Source: Mytilus californianus (lineage: Eukaryota; Mollusca; Bivalvia; Mytilida; Mytilidae). Taken from it: a DNA stretch of 64,000 bases. Position 1 is the first letter of the stretch. Every line of letters starts with the position of its first letter. The DNA lies in contig NW_026262668.1 of assembly GCF_021869535.1 (NCBI RefSeq), positions 10,586,348 to 10,650,347 of the forward strand, in the 5' to 3' direction. A model generated the notes under the pieces. That model did no database searches. It was not told the DNA's origin and saw nothing but the letters and a program-made list of their open reading frames with translations. A program made the position numbers and the translations under genes. Below are positions 1-13,000 of the stretch, in pieces.

Positions 1-617
1 AAAATACGGAAAAAATGGAACAAAATTTCCTTCTAAATACTAGCTTTTAATCATAAACAAGCTTCTGTCCAAGTTTGGTACAAATCCAGGATAGTTTAAG
101 AAAGTTGTTAAAATTTTAAAAACTTTAACCACAGAGTGAATGTAATGTTTCCTGGCAGAAAAACTAAGTCCATTTATAAGTAAAATACTGAAAAAATGGA
201 TTTTTTTTTTTACAAAATTTACTTTTGAATATTATCTTATGATCATAAAAAAGCTTCTGTCCAAGTTTGGTAGAAATCCAGGATAGTTTATGAAAGTTAT
301 TAAAATTTCAAAAACTTTAACCACAGAGTGAATGTAATGTTTCCTGGCAGAAAAACTAAGTCCATTTATAAGTAAAATACTGAAAAAATGGAATTTTTTT
401 TTTACAAAATTTACTTTTGAATATTATCTTATGATCATAAACAAGCTTCTGTCCAAGTTTGGTAGAAATCCAGGATAGTTTAAGAAAGTTATTAAAATTT
501 CAAAAACTTTAACCACAGAGTGAATATTTGTGGACGCCGCCGACGACGACGACGACGACGCCGACGGAATGTAGGATCGCTATGTCTCGCTTTTTCGACA
601 AAAGTCGAAGGCTAGAC
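1..617 (+). repeat. Family A tandem-core element, copy A1 (cut by window start)
   Basis: Three or so ~190 bp units (key strings AAGCTTCTGTCCAAGTTTGG and TTTAACCACAGAGTGAAT) run up to a GCCGCCGACGACG tract at 532-566 and a terminal palindrome TTCGACAAAAGTCGAA near 595-610. The same modules in the same order occur in A2 and A3. No coding potential. Confidence 0.85.
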
Positions 618-1680
618 AAAAAGGGGGATTTTTCCAGTTTTCGGACAATAACTCAAGAATGCTTTCACCAACTTGCAAGAAATTTTGGTTAATTGTTTAT
701 ATCTATTGACATGAGCACCCTTTGGATTTTTATAAATTTTAGATTTTACGTTTCCGAGTTATGGGGTTTTATTCATAAAAAAAGGGGTATTTTCCAGTTT
801 TCGGACAATAACTCAAAAATGCTTTCAGCAACGCTTTAACCAATTTGCTTAAAACTTTGGTTAATTGTTTATATCTATTGACGTGAGCTCCCTTTCGTTT
901 TTTATAAATTTTAGATTTTACGTTTCCGAGTTATGGGGTTTTATTCATTAAAAAAAGGGGGATTTTCCAGTTTTCGGACTATAACTCAAGAATGCTTTCA
1001 CCAACTTGCAAGAAATTTTGGTTAATTGTTTATATCTATTGACATGAGCTCCCTTTGGATTTTTATAAATTTTAGATTTTACGTTTCCGAGTTATGGGGT
1101 TTTATTCATAAAAAAAAGGGGGATTTTCCAGTTTTCGGACAATAACTCAAAAATGCTTTCAGCAGTTCTCATGAAACTTTGATGAATTGTTGATATCTAT
1201 TGATGTAAGCTCCCTTTAGAATTTTTATAAATTTAAGATTTTACATTTCCGAATTATGGGTTTTATTCATTAAAAAAGGGGGGATTTTCCAGTTTTCAGA
1301 CAAAAACTCAAAAATGCTTTCAACAATTCGTATGAAACTTTGGTGAACTGTTTATATCTATTGATGTAAGCTCCCTTTAGAATTTTATAAATTTTATTTG
1401 TTTATAGTCTGACAACAGATTTACTAAGTATTGCGCAACAGCACAGTGTATTGCACAACAGCAAGAAATCTTTAATTGAATATAAATTCAATTCATATAA
1501 CCAACTTCAAGTTCTTTGACTACATTTATTCAGAAACCTATAATAGATGTATGTCAAATATTTAATTACAATCCAAATTCAGACCTGTATCAAGCTTGAA
1601 TATTGTGTCCATTTTTGCCCCAACTGTTCAGGGTTAGACCTCTGCGGGCGTATCCAGCTGCGCTCAGCAAAGCAGTTTAT
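618..1680 (+). repeat. Family E tandem-core element, copy E1
   Basis: Five ~165 bp units with TTTTCCAGTTTTCGGACAAT and ACGTTTCCGAGTTATGGGG run from 618 to about 1390. A tail follows that is shared with family D (TTGCCCCAACTGTTCAGGGT, then a GCGGGCGTAT variant and GCTGCGCTCAGC). The tail ends near 1680. It abuts A1 directly. Confidence 0.75.
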
Positions 1681-4600
1681 TTATATGCTAATATAAGTGA
1701 TGTTGTTACATATATACATGTATATCTTTTTTGTATGCTTTGGTGATTTATTCAGTAACGGAATATCTTTATTAACAGATGTGAAACATGTAACCTGGAC
1801 TTTATTGTATGGCTACTGATTATTTATCTTCAAGTCTTTTACATTAAGAAACAGTCTGATATCTTCAGTATAGAATATATGACAATTGTTCACATTTTGT
1901 ACAGTTAAAACAAGCATGACATGAATTTTGATGATGCAAAATAAAGAGGGATGTCAAGTCCATTACATTTCTGTCCTCCAATCTGAAATTGAACCTCCTC
2001 AGAACAGATATTTCACAGCTTAACACTTTTTCTATTTACACAAACATAAGCATGACCAGGGTTCTCGTGAAGGATTTTTTAAGGTGATTCCTGGGACTTA
2101 ACATTTTTTGCCATGGCGAGTCCAACAGTGTGAAAATAAGTTTTATTATACATGTATATAATTTATTATTTAAGTCTCCATGACAAAAAAAAGCTGAAGG
2201 AAATGACATTAAATTTAGCTTATTCCAAACTTTTGTTATAAATGATGATATATGTGCTCAGTAATATAACATTTCATTATCTTGATGCATCTTTGGACTC
2301 GCCAGTTTTAAAAATGATGTGTCCATAGAGATTTTCATTAGTCCAGGACTCATGGATTTGCCTTAATGAGAACCCTGAATGATGACAAATAATATTTGTT
2401 AACCTCAAACTTTTTCCAAGACGTAATTAGATACAAAAATAATCACAGCAAACTAGTTTGACATACTGTTTACAGATAGATTTCTTTTATGTAAGTGATT
2501 CAAACTGCTTTTGGAAATTTTATACAACTGTAAAGTTATGATAGAAATAATGCTTAGAAATGACTGAAAGGAGATATGAGATGAAAGGCCAATGAGACAA
2601 TAACCCAACAGCATAAGAAATACAAAGATATTTGACTTTCAAATTTACAACCGCTACCTTTCAATACTATTTAAAATCTGGACATGAGGAGCATGACAAA
2701 TTCAATTTCCATTCAGAAATCTAGGAGTCTAGGGAATATATAGATGGGTTTATTGATCACCATTCTGAACATCTTGCTGTGGTGTAAGTAAACACTGTTA
2801 TCAATTAACAGCTGATAGATTTCATTAACTAAGCCACTTCATTGATTCATTCTAACCATAGAAAATAGTCCTCTATATCTTAAAAATCTTTTTATGTGCA
2901 AATTGATATGTTTTTTTAAACAAGGACAACCATTTCTAGGACATTCTTGACGTCATATATGAAAGCCGTGAAATGAAGTCAATAATTTCCTTTATTTTGT
3001 ATCTTGCAAGTGAAGATACTTTTCGATTTCTAGATATCGGTCAATATGAATTCATGTTTGTAAAGTTGTATTTGTGACAAAGATGGTACTGATGATGACA
3101 AACATATATCCAAAGAGTTAACGTTATTCTTGGCTTTTTATATTTAATAAGTTAGAATGCATGGACGTTGGTATTGATTTTACAAATTATATGCTATTCT
3201 TTGTAAATCTGGTTGTTAAATGCACATTTGTGGACTGGTACTATGATTACAGGCTCAAATAATGGGAAATAATTATGATTTATTGTACTTTCCTATTCCT
3301 AAATCACTAGATGCTCAGTCACTACTATTGAAGCTTTGAGACTTTGAGATGTAAGTAGATTAACTTATCAGCTACATCAAAATATGTCAGGAGAAGTTAT
3401 CAACAAAGTCACAATATGGGAGTAGAACTTATCATACTTACTTTTTAAGGGCAATCAAGTATTAAACTGTCTAGGGAATAGACCAGAAATAGTACAATAA
3501 ACAGATTATCAGGTTTTCTGGGTATACATACAGTGTAGATACCATAAAAATATTAGTTGAACACAATGAAGTCCATTATGCATATCAAATGTCATTTTTG
3601 TAATAACTCTTAACGCTTTGTGTACATAATGACGCAGAATACTTTTGTTTTTTTGTCAGTATCTTTTAAAGAGCAACTGTTGCAATGCCATCATGTTACC
3701 TTATTTTTTGTTTTCCTACAACTTGTGTCTTTTAATTGTAAATTTTTTGGGATCACCTGAAGCAAAATAGAAAAATGATTTGTTCTATTGAACATTTATT
3801 AATGTACCATGTGAACATTTAGGTTAATGACCAAGACCCGGATGTTATGGATGTTATGGTTTCTCTCTGTTATAAATTAAATTGGAAATAGACTAAATTG
3901 GATGGATGTTTCATGATTCATTGAAAATTGTCAAAAGAACCCAGAGCAACACTTTTTTTCCATTTGCAAAAAAAAAAAAAGAAAATAAAAAAAGAATTGA
4001 CCCGGAGGGTAAAAACAGATCCAGGAGGGTTAGGGGAAACAATCATTTTTGCATGGCCTAAGCTATAAAAGGCCCGGAAATGACAATGGTTAAGCAATTC
4101 AAACGAGAAAACTAACGGCCTGAATATGTACAAAATATTGAACGAAAAACAAATAAGATATACAGCAACAAACAACAACCATTAATCAAAACTGTACATA
4201 ATTTTATAGGAAATCATTGTACTGTTCTTACAATTACAGGAAGGTCTTTAACAATTAGCTGGTGCTTCAACTCACAGCAAAAGTAAGAGTAGACATTCTC
4301 CTTGTGTAAAATACATGTATAAATGTAGACTATGTTATACAGTATGCACACATACATGTATCAGGACAACTTCAAGTCTTGACTTGATTTTACTGTAGCA
4401 ATAAACACAAATAAAACCTAGATTTATTGAAAGTTTACCAACATACATTTATTGCCATTTAATGGTTAGATTAAATGAAAATATATTTCCTGTAAGCCAA
4501 TCATCTTCATAAATGTTGATGTGATTTATTTAAATGAATCTGTTTCCTCCTGTTTAGTTTTCCAATAGAACTTGCAAATGTAAACACTGTGCAATTTTAA

Positions 4601-5458
4601 AATGAAAAGTAAATATATATGGCCTATTGCTTATTTCCGTTTATACACAGAATAAGAACTTTGGCTATGTTTTGCCTACAGGACAGATTTGCAGCTATTT
4701 TTGGTTTTCAATAAAATTGAATTTCATCTTGGCTGACATTCTAATAGAATAAAAGATTAGAATCTATGATTGATCTCCGTATCATTGCATGTAATTCAGG
4801 TATTCATGGGATGTTTTCTTTCAATTTTGAACAGAAGACTTATTCATGCTTTCATAACTACTGAGATATTAACTACGACAGATCGATAGAGCTGTATTAA
4901 TAAGATACAATTAAATGAATGACATGTAAATGTTGCATACAAAGAACAAATGTACTTCTGTACATCAAAATTAGCTCTTAATCTTGAAGCACTTTCAATA
5001 AGGTTCCATAAAATCTTGAAAGTGTGGCTTTCATCACTCCTTACTAGCTCCAGAAAAAGATAAGTCTTGGCATTAATAGTAGATATCTATTGAATTGTAA
5101 CTAATGGAATGATAATAAATTAAATGAAAATGTCTTCTGTGACAAATCTTCCCATTGATTTCCTGTGCAATAAATCTATTTCCGTCTACTTCTGTTATAT
5201 GATTAACATTCAGAGCACCCTCTGTATACTCATGATACTGGATAACTGTTTGCATGTCATTTAAACTGATCAGATGAATGAAATTAGACACTGGGTAATG
5301 AGTATGCAACATCAACCCAATAACACGTACAAGCACACTAAAAATGAAAACATCTCAGTAGTCGTTTATGTCTTTAAGAAAGGAGAAATATTTTTACCAT
5401 ATGGCAAAGAAATGAACTGTTGAAAACTAAATTTTCTAATGGACAAATATATTTCATT
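1681..5458. other. Intergenic or upstream-intron DNA, no gene seen
   Basis: AT-rich, mostly unique sequence. I see no exon with conserved residues on either strand. If NPDC1 begins further upstream this is intron; the missing Cys-rich NPDC1 exon was looked for here and not recognised. A short bivalve-type repeat fragment lies at about 4027-4190. Confidence 0.5.
4027..4190 (-). repeat. Dispersed retroelement-type repeat fragment
   Basis: Shares GAGAAAACTAACGGCCT and CTATAAAAGG(C/T)CC(C/G)GAAATG with 43440-43510 in the same orientation. It is a fragment of a common interspersed repeat. Confidence 0.6.
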
Positions 5459-6372
5459 GTGCGCAGTCTAATTAGTCCTCTACCGACAAAATCGAAGGGG
5501 ACTTTAGGTTTGCACTCCTTCTGTCTGTCTGTCCATCTCCTTCGGTCCGGCAAATCAGTTTTCCACACTTTTTCTTAGTGCTTGGAGATATTGATTGATG
5601 TTTGGTATATAGTTTTAATATGAACAGTTACAGATCAAGTTTGAATTTGTTCCGGTCTAATGATTTTGTACAGAATTATGGTCCTTGAACTTAGAAATTC
5701 ATGAAAGTAATAAATTTTCCACACTTTTTTTGGTTTTGCTTGAAGATATTGATTTGATATTTGTTATATTGTTTAACCATGATAAGGTATAATAGCTCAT
5801 TTTCGAATTTTGTCCATTCAGATAATTTTTTTGCAAAGTAGTGGTCCTTGGACTTAGAAAATACATGCAAGTTATCAGATTTTTTATGCATTTTGTTGCA
5901 ATTCAATGCATTTTAAACCGGTAGGAGACTATGTATTGCCATGTGTGCTTGTTAGTCCTATACCAACAAGGGGACTTTAGGTTTGCACTCCGTCAGTCTG
6001 TCTGTCTGTCCATCCGTCAGTCCGGCAAATCAGTTTTCCACACTTTTTTTTCTTTGTGCTTGAAGATATTGAATTGATATTTGGTGTATTATTTTATCAT
6101 GACAAGTTACAGATCAAATTCGAATTTTGTTCCGGTCTGATGATTTTGTGCAGAGTTATGGTCCTTGGACTTACAAAATTCACTCAAATAATCAGTTTTC
6201 TGCACTTTTTTTTGTCATGCTTGAAAATATTGATTTGATAATTGGTATATATTTTTTTATGACAAGTTACAGATCAAGTTTGAATTTTGTTCCGGTCTCA
6301 TGATTTTGTTCAGAATTATGGTCCTTGGACTTAGAAATTCATGAAAGTAATCAATTTTCCACACTTTTTTAC
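5459..6372 (+). repeat. Family F tandem repeats (two adjacent arrays)
   Basis: Two arrays each open with GGGGACTTTAGGTTTGCACTC and a GTCTGTCTGTCCATC microsatellite (5498 and 5968), then run into ~165 bp units with CTTGAAGATATTGA, TTTTGTTCCGGTCT and TATGGTCCTTGGACTTA. Short ORFs here are accidents of the repeat. Confidence 0.75.
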
Positions 6373-8248
6373 ATCGCGATGACAGTGAGGGCATTCCGAT
6401 GTATTGTTGCCGACAAGATTACTACTTGCGTAATTTTCGTGTTTGACTGGTTACCGTTCTATAAATACGAGGACATTATCGAGTGCAAAATAACATTCCT
6501 TATCGCTTGTTATAAATTCATTTCTTAAATGAATACTCATAAAATATTTTTGTTTAGATCATAAATTAATACATGTAATAATATGAAAATGTTTTGTCTT
6601 TAGAAATATATATATAAGTAAAAAATCATTAAAATATCTATGCACACATACAGAAAAATTGTGTTAAGGCATGGGGAAGAATATCTCAAGAACGTTTTGT
6701 GGGAAAATATGAATTCCTGCTATAGTCCAATCTATTAGAAAAATCATATTATTACAGAAGAGTGTCCACCATGCACTTGCACTGCACTTTTATTAGAATA
6801 GTAAAATAGAATGATATACAAATGGATGTATAATATATATATATATATAACAACAAACCAGAGTATACTGATTTGTATCACTACAATATAATAGTTATTA
6901 CGGTGACGTTGATTTCCCTGTCATTTATTCATTATCCACGCACAAACTTGTCTCAGAAAAAAATATATCTCTGTACATTAACCTCACTTTCAGGTATACA
7001 GATGTAATTTTTTTTACCGAGACAAGTGCTTGTGACCATCCACAAGAACTTGCGGTCATCCGATGTTCAGTACTTCAGTACTTTGATTTGTTTTGCTTGA
7101 AGATATTGATATTGCCGCCCCTTTCTGATATATATGTTACAAAGATCTAATTTTAATTAGATTGATCGATCTTATTAGGAACTATAAAGCTTGTAAAACC
7201 ATTTTAAAAATCAGATTCCAATGGTTTACATTGTAGGTGATCAATGAAAAATAAGTATACACTTGGTATGATACACCCATATACAGCATTGACATACATA
7301 TAGTAATGGCAGTTATACATCATTTTCATTGTAATCATAATTTATAGAATTGAGAATGGAAACAGGAATGTGTCAAAGAGACAACATTTTTACCCGACCA
7401 AAGACCAGAAAACAGCCGAAGGCCACCAATGGGGTTTCAACAAAGCGAGAAAATTCCACACCCGGAGGCGAGCTTCAGCTGGCCCTTAAACAATAATGTA
7501 TACTAGTTCAGCGAAAATGGACGTCACACTAAACTCCGAAACATACAAATGAACCAAAATTAAAAAAACATACAAAACTTACAAAGGCCAGAGGTTCCTG
7601 ACTTGGGACAGGCGCATACATGCGGCGGGGTTAAACATGTTTTGTGAGATCTCAACCCTCCCCCTATACATTATAGACTATACTAGTCAGTAGTCAATAT
7701 ACTTTGATGTAAAACCATTTTTCAGGCTTCAGTTGTAAACATGATTATAGGATAATTTGATCTACCAGTTAATGAATGGCATAAGAGATGATGTTTTAAC
7801 TTGATGTACATTGCATGAATTATCATTGGTCAAATACAAATGTATATATATGCATTCCTATTTCTACTACAACCTATAGCTATAACTGTTATTTTGTTAA
7901 AAAAATGATTGGTTATTTTTTACATGAAACAAACAGCATAGAAATTTTACAAACCTCTGCCAGTCCTCGAAATTAGCACAGGACCGATAGGACCTGTCCT
8001 GAAAAATATATTTTGTCCTGTCGATTTTTGTTAATTTTGTAATACATTCCTAAGAAAAATTTGAAGAATCATCAATTGGGTCCTGTAAGTGCCAAACCCC
8101 AATTTCTATGACTGCTCCAGTAAATGTGACAAAGTTTTACAAAGATACAGATTATTCATGTAAAAATCAAAAAGTTTGAATAAATTAAAACAGCAATATT
8201 TGTTATGTTTACATGTACATTTTTCAAAATTTACATGTAGCTGTTTTT
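6373..8248. other. Mostly unique AT-rich DNA, no gene seen
   Basis: A 60-residue open frame at 6356-6528 has no recognisable features. A small AT microsatellite lies at 6832-6848, a family F scrap at 7083-7110 and a retroelement tail at 7349-7670. Nothing else is supported. Confidence 0.45.
7349..7675 (-). mobile_element. 3' tail of the Penelope-like RT element, truncated
   Basis: Matches the tail of the RT element at 39890-40220 in order and orientation: TTGAGAATGG, GTCAAAGAGACAAC, CACCCGGAGGCG, CTTCAGCTGGCCC, CTGACTTGGGACAGGCGCA, GGCGGGGTTAAACATG, CAACCCTCCCCC. No RT domain is attached, as expected for a 5'-truncated insertion. Confidence 0.75.
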
Positions 8249-8942
8249 ATGCCCCCACCGTAGCAGAGGGGGCATTAAGTTTTACCCTTGTCCGTCCGTA
8301 CGTTCCAAAATTGGTTTCCGTTCTCTAACTTTAGTTTGCCTCAACCAAACTTATACACAATGCTAATTACCACTAAACACAGATCAAGTTTGAATTTTGG
8401 TGGCGTCACTTATAATGTTCTAGATGCCCCTTTACAAATGAATAAATTGCTAAAATATTCGTTTCTGTTCTCTTTCTATAGTTTGCCTCAACCAAATGTT
8501 ATGAAACTTATGCACAATGCTAATTACCACAAAGCACAGGTCAAGTTCAAATTTTGGTGGCGTCACTTTTACCGTTCTAGAGTTATGTCCCTTTACAAAT
8601 GGAAAAATTGCTGAAATATTTGATTCTGTTCTCTTACTTTAATTTGCCTCAACCAAATGTTATGAAACTTATGCACAATGCTAATTACAACAAAGCACAG
8701 ATCAATTTCAAATTTTGGTGGAGTCACTTTTACCGTTCTAGAGCTATGCCCCTTTACAAATGGAAAAATTGCTGAATTTTTCGTTTCCGTTCTCTCACTT
8801 AAGTTTGCCTCAACTTAATGTTATGAAACTTATACACAATGCTTATTACCACAAAACACAGATTAAGTACAAATTTGGGTAGCGTCACTTTTACATTTCT
8901 TGAGTTATGTCTCTTTATAACGTAATATGCAAGCGGGGGCAT
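8249..8942 (+). repeat. Family C TIR-bounded tandem-core element, copy C1
   Basis: Starts ATGCCCCC(ACCGTAGCAGA)GGGGGCAT, a terminal hairpin, and ends GCAAGCGGGGGCAT, so its outer ends are inverted copies. Inside are four ~155 bp units with TTTGCCTCAACCAAATGTTA, ATACACAATGCTTATTACCA and GAGTTATGCCCCTTTA. Confidence 0.85.
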
Positions 8943-9167
8943 CATCTGCCCATTTATTTTTACATCTTTCAATACTAGTTTCATCTATATTAGTCAATTA
9001 TAATTGATTTCATGTGGAATGATACTACTTTCATCTCACAAGACAATTGCTGTCCAAGTTTTTGGTTTAAAATTTTACTTTCAGATTCACAATGTTACTA
9101 ACATATTTATTTTTATTTAGAAAATCTTTAGATATAAGAATTGAATGTTCTGATTTTTTAAATTTAT

Positions 9168-9272
9168 ACAAAAAAATGAAAGCAAGTGATCGTCATATTT
9201 TATATTTAAGCAAGAACAGCTTCCTGTCTTCAGGCAAAATGTGATAATGGTCACTTGCTTTCATTTTGTTTT
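9168..9272. repeat. Long imperfect hairpin
   Basis: AAAATGAAAGCAAGTGA near 9173 is inverted at 9251 as TCACTTGCTTTCATTTT, with a ~60 base loop. It lies immediately left of the MITE-like element at 9275. Confidence 0.6.
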
Positions 9273-9274
9273 AA

Positions 9275-9871
9275 TAAAGGAGTAGGCCCCTTTTTGGCCC
9301 CAAAATATAGCATTTCAAAAATTTGTTAAAAATGTAAACTTTTTGCTATTTATTGGAACATGTGGAAAGTAGAAACTTGAATACTTTTGTTAAATAAATA
9401 TGAGCTGTTTTTAACAATACATTAATGTACATGCATCAGGTACTAGCATCATAAATTCGTGCCAAATTACGGAAATCTTCACAATTTTAGCATTTGTGCT
9501 TATTTTTAGAGCGTTTTTGTCTAAAATGGAAGTGACCCACTTGTGTTCAGTCTTAATATTTAGATATATGTTGTATTTGATGATAATACATAACATATAT
9601 AATGACTGAGATTGATCACGAATGCAACCACTTCCATTTTAGACAAAAACCAACTGAAAAAAGACGTTTTGTGGCATATTTGATAGATTTTTCACATTTA
9701 AGCTTCAATTTAGGCATTATTGTAATGACCATATCAGTTCAAATCTTTTACATAAACTAATTAAATCGACTGAAGAAGACACTTTTAAAGTGTTTAAATA
9801 ATGTTTAAAATCATTCATCAGACGAACTTCAAATTTTAGGCCAAAATAAGCCCTTATGACCTTCTCCTTTA
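9275..9871. mobile_element. MITE-like element with inverted ends
   Basis: The left end TAAAGGAGTAGGCCCC and the right end GACCTTCTCCTTTA are inverted, and a second inverted pair lies inside (TTGTCTAAAATGGAAGTG at 9517 against CACTTCCATTTTAGACAA at 9630). About 600 bp, no ORF. No clear target duplication. Confidence 0.5.
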
Positions 9872-9954
9872 CAAAGAACAGCATTCTATTCTATAAAATA
9901 TACATGTACATGTATGAGGTATATATTTTTCAATATAACATTTTTATTTTGCAG

Positions 9955-10086
9955 CAGAAGATTATAATGAATATGCAGAACTAATAAGAAAACTTCGTTT
10001 CCTGGCCAGACACGAGCCCAATGATAATCGGAACAATATTTTAAAACAACGATTTCAAAAGAAATTACATGAGCCTCGTAAACATG
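9955..10086 (+). CDS. NPDC1: NPDC1 exon a (extracellular, first seen)
   Basis: Acceptor TTTTGCAG ends at 9954 and donor G|GTAAGT follows 10086. An alternative acceptor three bases later, at 9958, would drop one residue. It starts in phase 2 and leaves one base for the next exon. The peptide begins EDYNEYAELIRKLRFLAR and corresponds to the conserved ED...F...L helix just after the Cys-rich domain of vertebrate NPDC1. No upstream exon was recognised, so the initiator Met is not in this list. Confidence 0.85.
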
Positions 10087-13000
10087 GTAAGTTTAGATAT
10101 TTAATGAATTTACTTGATTACAATTTTATTTCAGTTATGCATACATTACATTATGTTTAAATAATTTCATCAACTTCGGACCAGAAGGCAGATAATTTCA
10201 GGAAAAGGAAAGATGTTTTATCAAATATTAAGAATTTTACCTCCACCCTTGAAAAAACTATTTTGTACTAAAGTAAATTTATTTTGAATTAATAAACTGC
10301 TATGTAATTGAAATAATATTATATTATATATAAATCTTAAATGCTAAGAATCATGATCATGAAGGGCTTATATGTACTAAGATATAATTGGTTTTAAATC
10401 ACTCTGACATCAATTGGAGAAAGTTAATAACCTTTAGATGTCAGAGTGACTTTTTAGGTCATTGACTGCTTCATCAATCCCTTTGTTAAAATCAACTTCA
10501 AATTTGGCTTATTATTTACATTTATTATGGCCATTGACCATTACCTGTATTAGGACTGTTATTCCTTTCTATGGCCATTGATCATTACCTATATTTGACC
10601 TGTTATTCTTTTCTATGGCCATTGAATTGTAATTGATTTGTTGGTTTCAATGGTCAGGCATTAATTAGGTGTTTTTACATGCTCATTACATGTAACAGTT
10701 CCGCTGCTTATACAAATTTCTATTTCTATGCTGACTGTCCCATTATTTCCACCAATCTGCATATGTTTGGCGTATTTTTACATAATGTCATAGTTATTGT
10801 CCGTTTCACATTCAATTTTCATGTAACCTTTTTAAAAATGTTTAATTGGGATATAAAAGTCAGATTTTTCCTTCCCGTAATTGCATTTTGATTGAACTAA
10901 ATATAGTTTTGTGTTGTATTCATGTTATTGATGTTCAACAGTAAATGGTAATGTTGAATTAAAAAGTAAATGTAAGAAATATTGTTAACCTTATGTAGTT
11001 TGAAAAGGTACATATCCATCTATTGTAAACACCACTCCTAAGTAAAAGGCATTATGTCAAATTGTTTAATGGATTGTGTTTCTGTTTGGTAAACATTTCA
11101 TTTTTTTTTGTAGTACACTTTTGTGTTATAGGTGAAGTTCACAGATAGTTATACTGAAGAAGAGAAAATATAAATATATTCAAAATTTCCATCAGTTGTT
11201 TTGTATAGCCACCATATTAAAGTAAAACAAAAATGGTTTGGCCTGGTAAAATGTTTTTGAAAATAATGCTGAGAATATATAAGAATACACTGTACATGTT
11301 AAAGTCTTATTCATGTAATAAGCTGTTCAGTTGAGGTAAGGGCTCTCGGTCATAAAACTTTACTCAGTACTCTGAGTACAAAATTTGTGCTAGAAACACC
11401 AAATACAGTATTTTGATTGGTTAAATTCTGAGTCTGAGTACGATATTTGTGCTCGAAATTTTTATGGCTGCAAGGCCTGGATTCAATATTTGATTTAATG
11501 TCCATTAAAAGTCTGATTTATTTACAATCACTCAGATATCCTCTTTTACATGAAATGTATTTATAGATATTAATTGGTGAATAAAAATATTCTGTACAAA
11601 TTGATGTACACAAAATTTGTTTAATGCCAAATGTTAAGTAGACCATCAAATAGACAGAAACTTAATTGGGATACATAATTTTCGAAAAAACATGTAAAAA
11701 AGATTGTTCTGACAGAATTCAATTTCTAGTAGCTTTTGATATCTTTGGGATTTGACCCTGTGATTGAAATACATTCATGGGAAATTGACCCAGAACCTCA
11801 CTATATTTAATTCAAGAAAGTTGTGAAAGTAAAGAGTGTTATTGACAAGATTTTATTGATAAAAGATGTTTTCTACTTCAGCATCAGACTGGCAAGAAGT
11901 TGTTGGGGAAGACAAAAGATTACAGTCTATAGAAAAAGATGCTATCCAGCCAGATGATAGTGAAAAAACTTCAAAGTCAACAACAGCCAAAACTACACAA
12001 CAAAATGAAACACCAGCCCCTCCACTACCTCAGGTTCAGAATAAACACACGGACAATAGTTCATTAACTGCTGGCACAGATCTATATTTTATATGTAAGT
12101 ATTGGCAAAGTGGACTATTGTCTCATACCCAGCATCTCCTTTTAATTATTCATATCAACAATGTTTAGTATATGTTTATCTAACATTCTCCAGTGGTCAT
12201 ATATAATTTTTTTGTAAGGTCAAATCATACATCGAAAATATTATAGATATAATTTCCAATGTTCATTGTTCTTTTAAAAGATCATATTTTCAGCAGGTGA
12301 AGCATCTTATTGTGTAAACTCTTGTTTCATCATCCTGCACATGACTTTAGTCAAACCTGTATATGAATGTGATCCGCAGGACTAAAATACTGACCATATA
12401 AGAGAAGTGACCTGTGAATTGAGCTTCAATTAGGTATTACCGTATAGCATGTTATTTTCACGGGGTGTTTATTTTCGCTTATTTTGGCGGGTAAGGGGAA
12501 ATCGCGAAATTAAATTCCACGAAAATTTATGCATACGTTCAGTACATTCTAATAGCTAAAGCACTTTATAAACTATCTATTTTTCCCGTTCGTCGAATCA
12601 ATAATGGTTTATGTTAATTTAACCAACATAAATGCGAAAGGCCATTGTTCCCAGGCTGTCAGGTGTTAAGTAGTTAATTGGTTACATAATAAAATAATTA
12701 ATAATATTAGAGTGTAAGGTACTCTGTCAGGTATTTTATCCTTATTAATTAATGTCAAATTATATAAGAGTCGCAAATCACTCATGATAATTTTATGATC
12801 TAATTAGTACATCAAAGGTCCGGTCAATTTCGTAACTAATCAACCGTAACATTTACAAGAGGTTTGTACACCTGTGACAAATATCTAAGTACCGGTATTC
12901 TATTGAATCGTATTGATTAACTGTATCAAAATATAATCAATAAATATAAAGACGTCATGCAGGTAAAACAATCATTTAACCATAACAATAGATACTTTTA

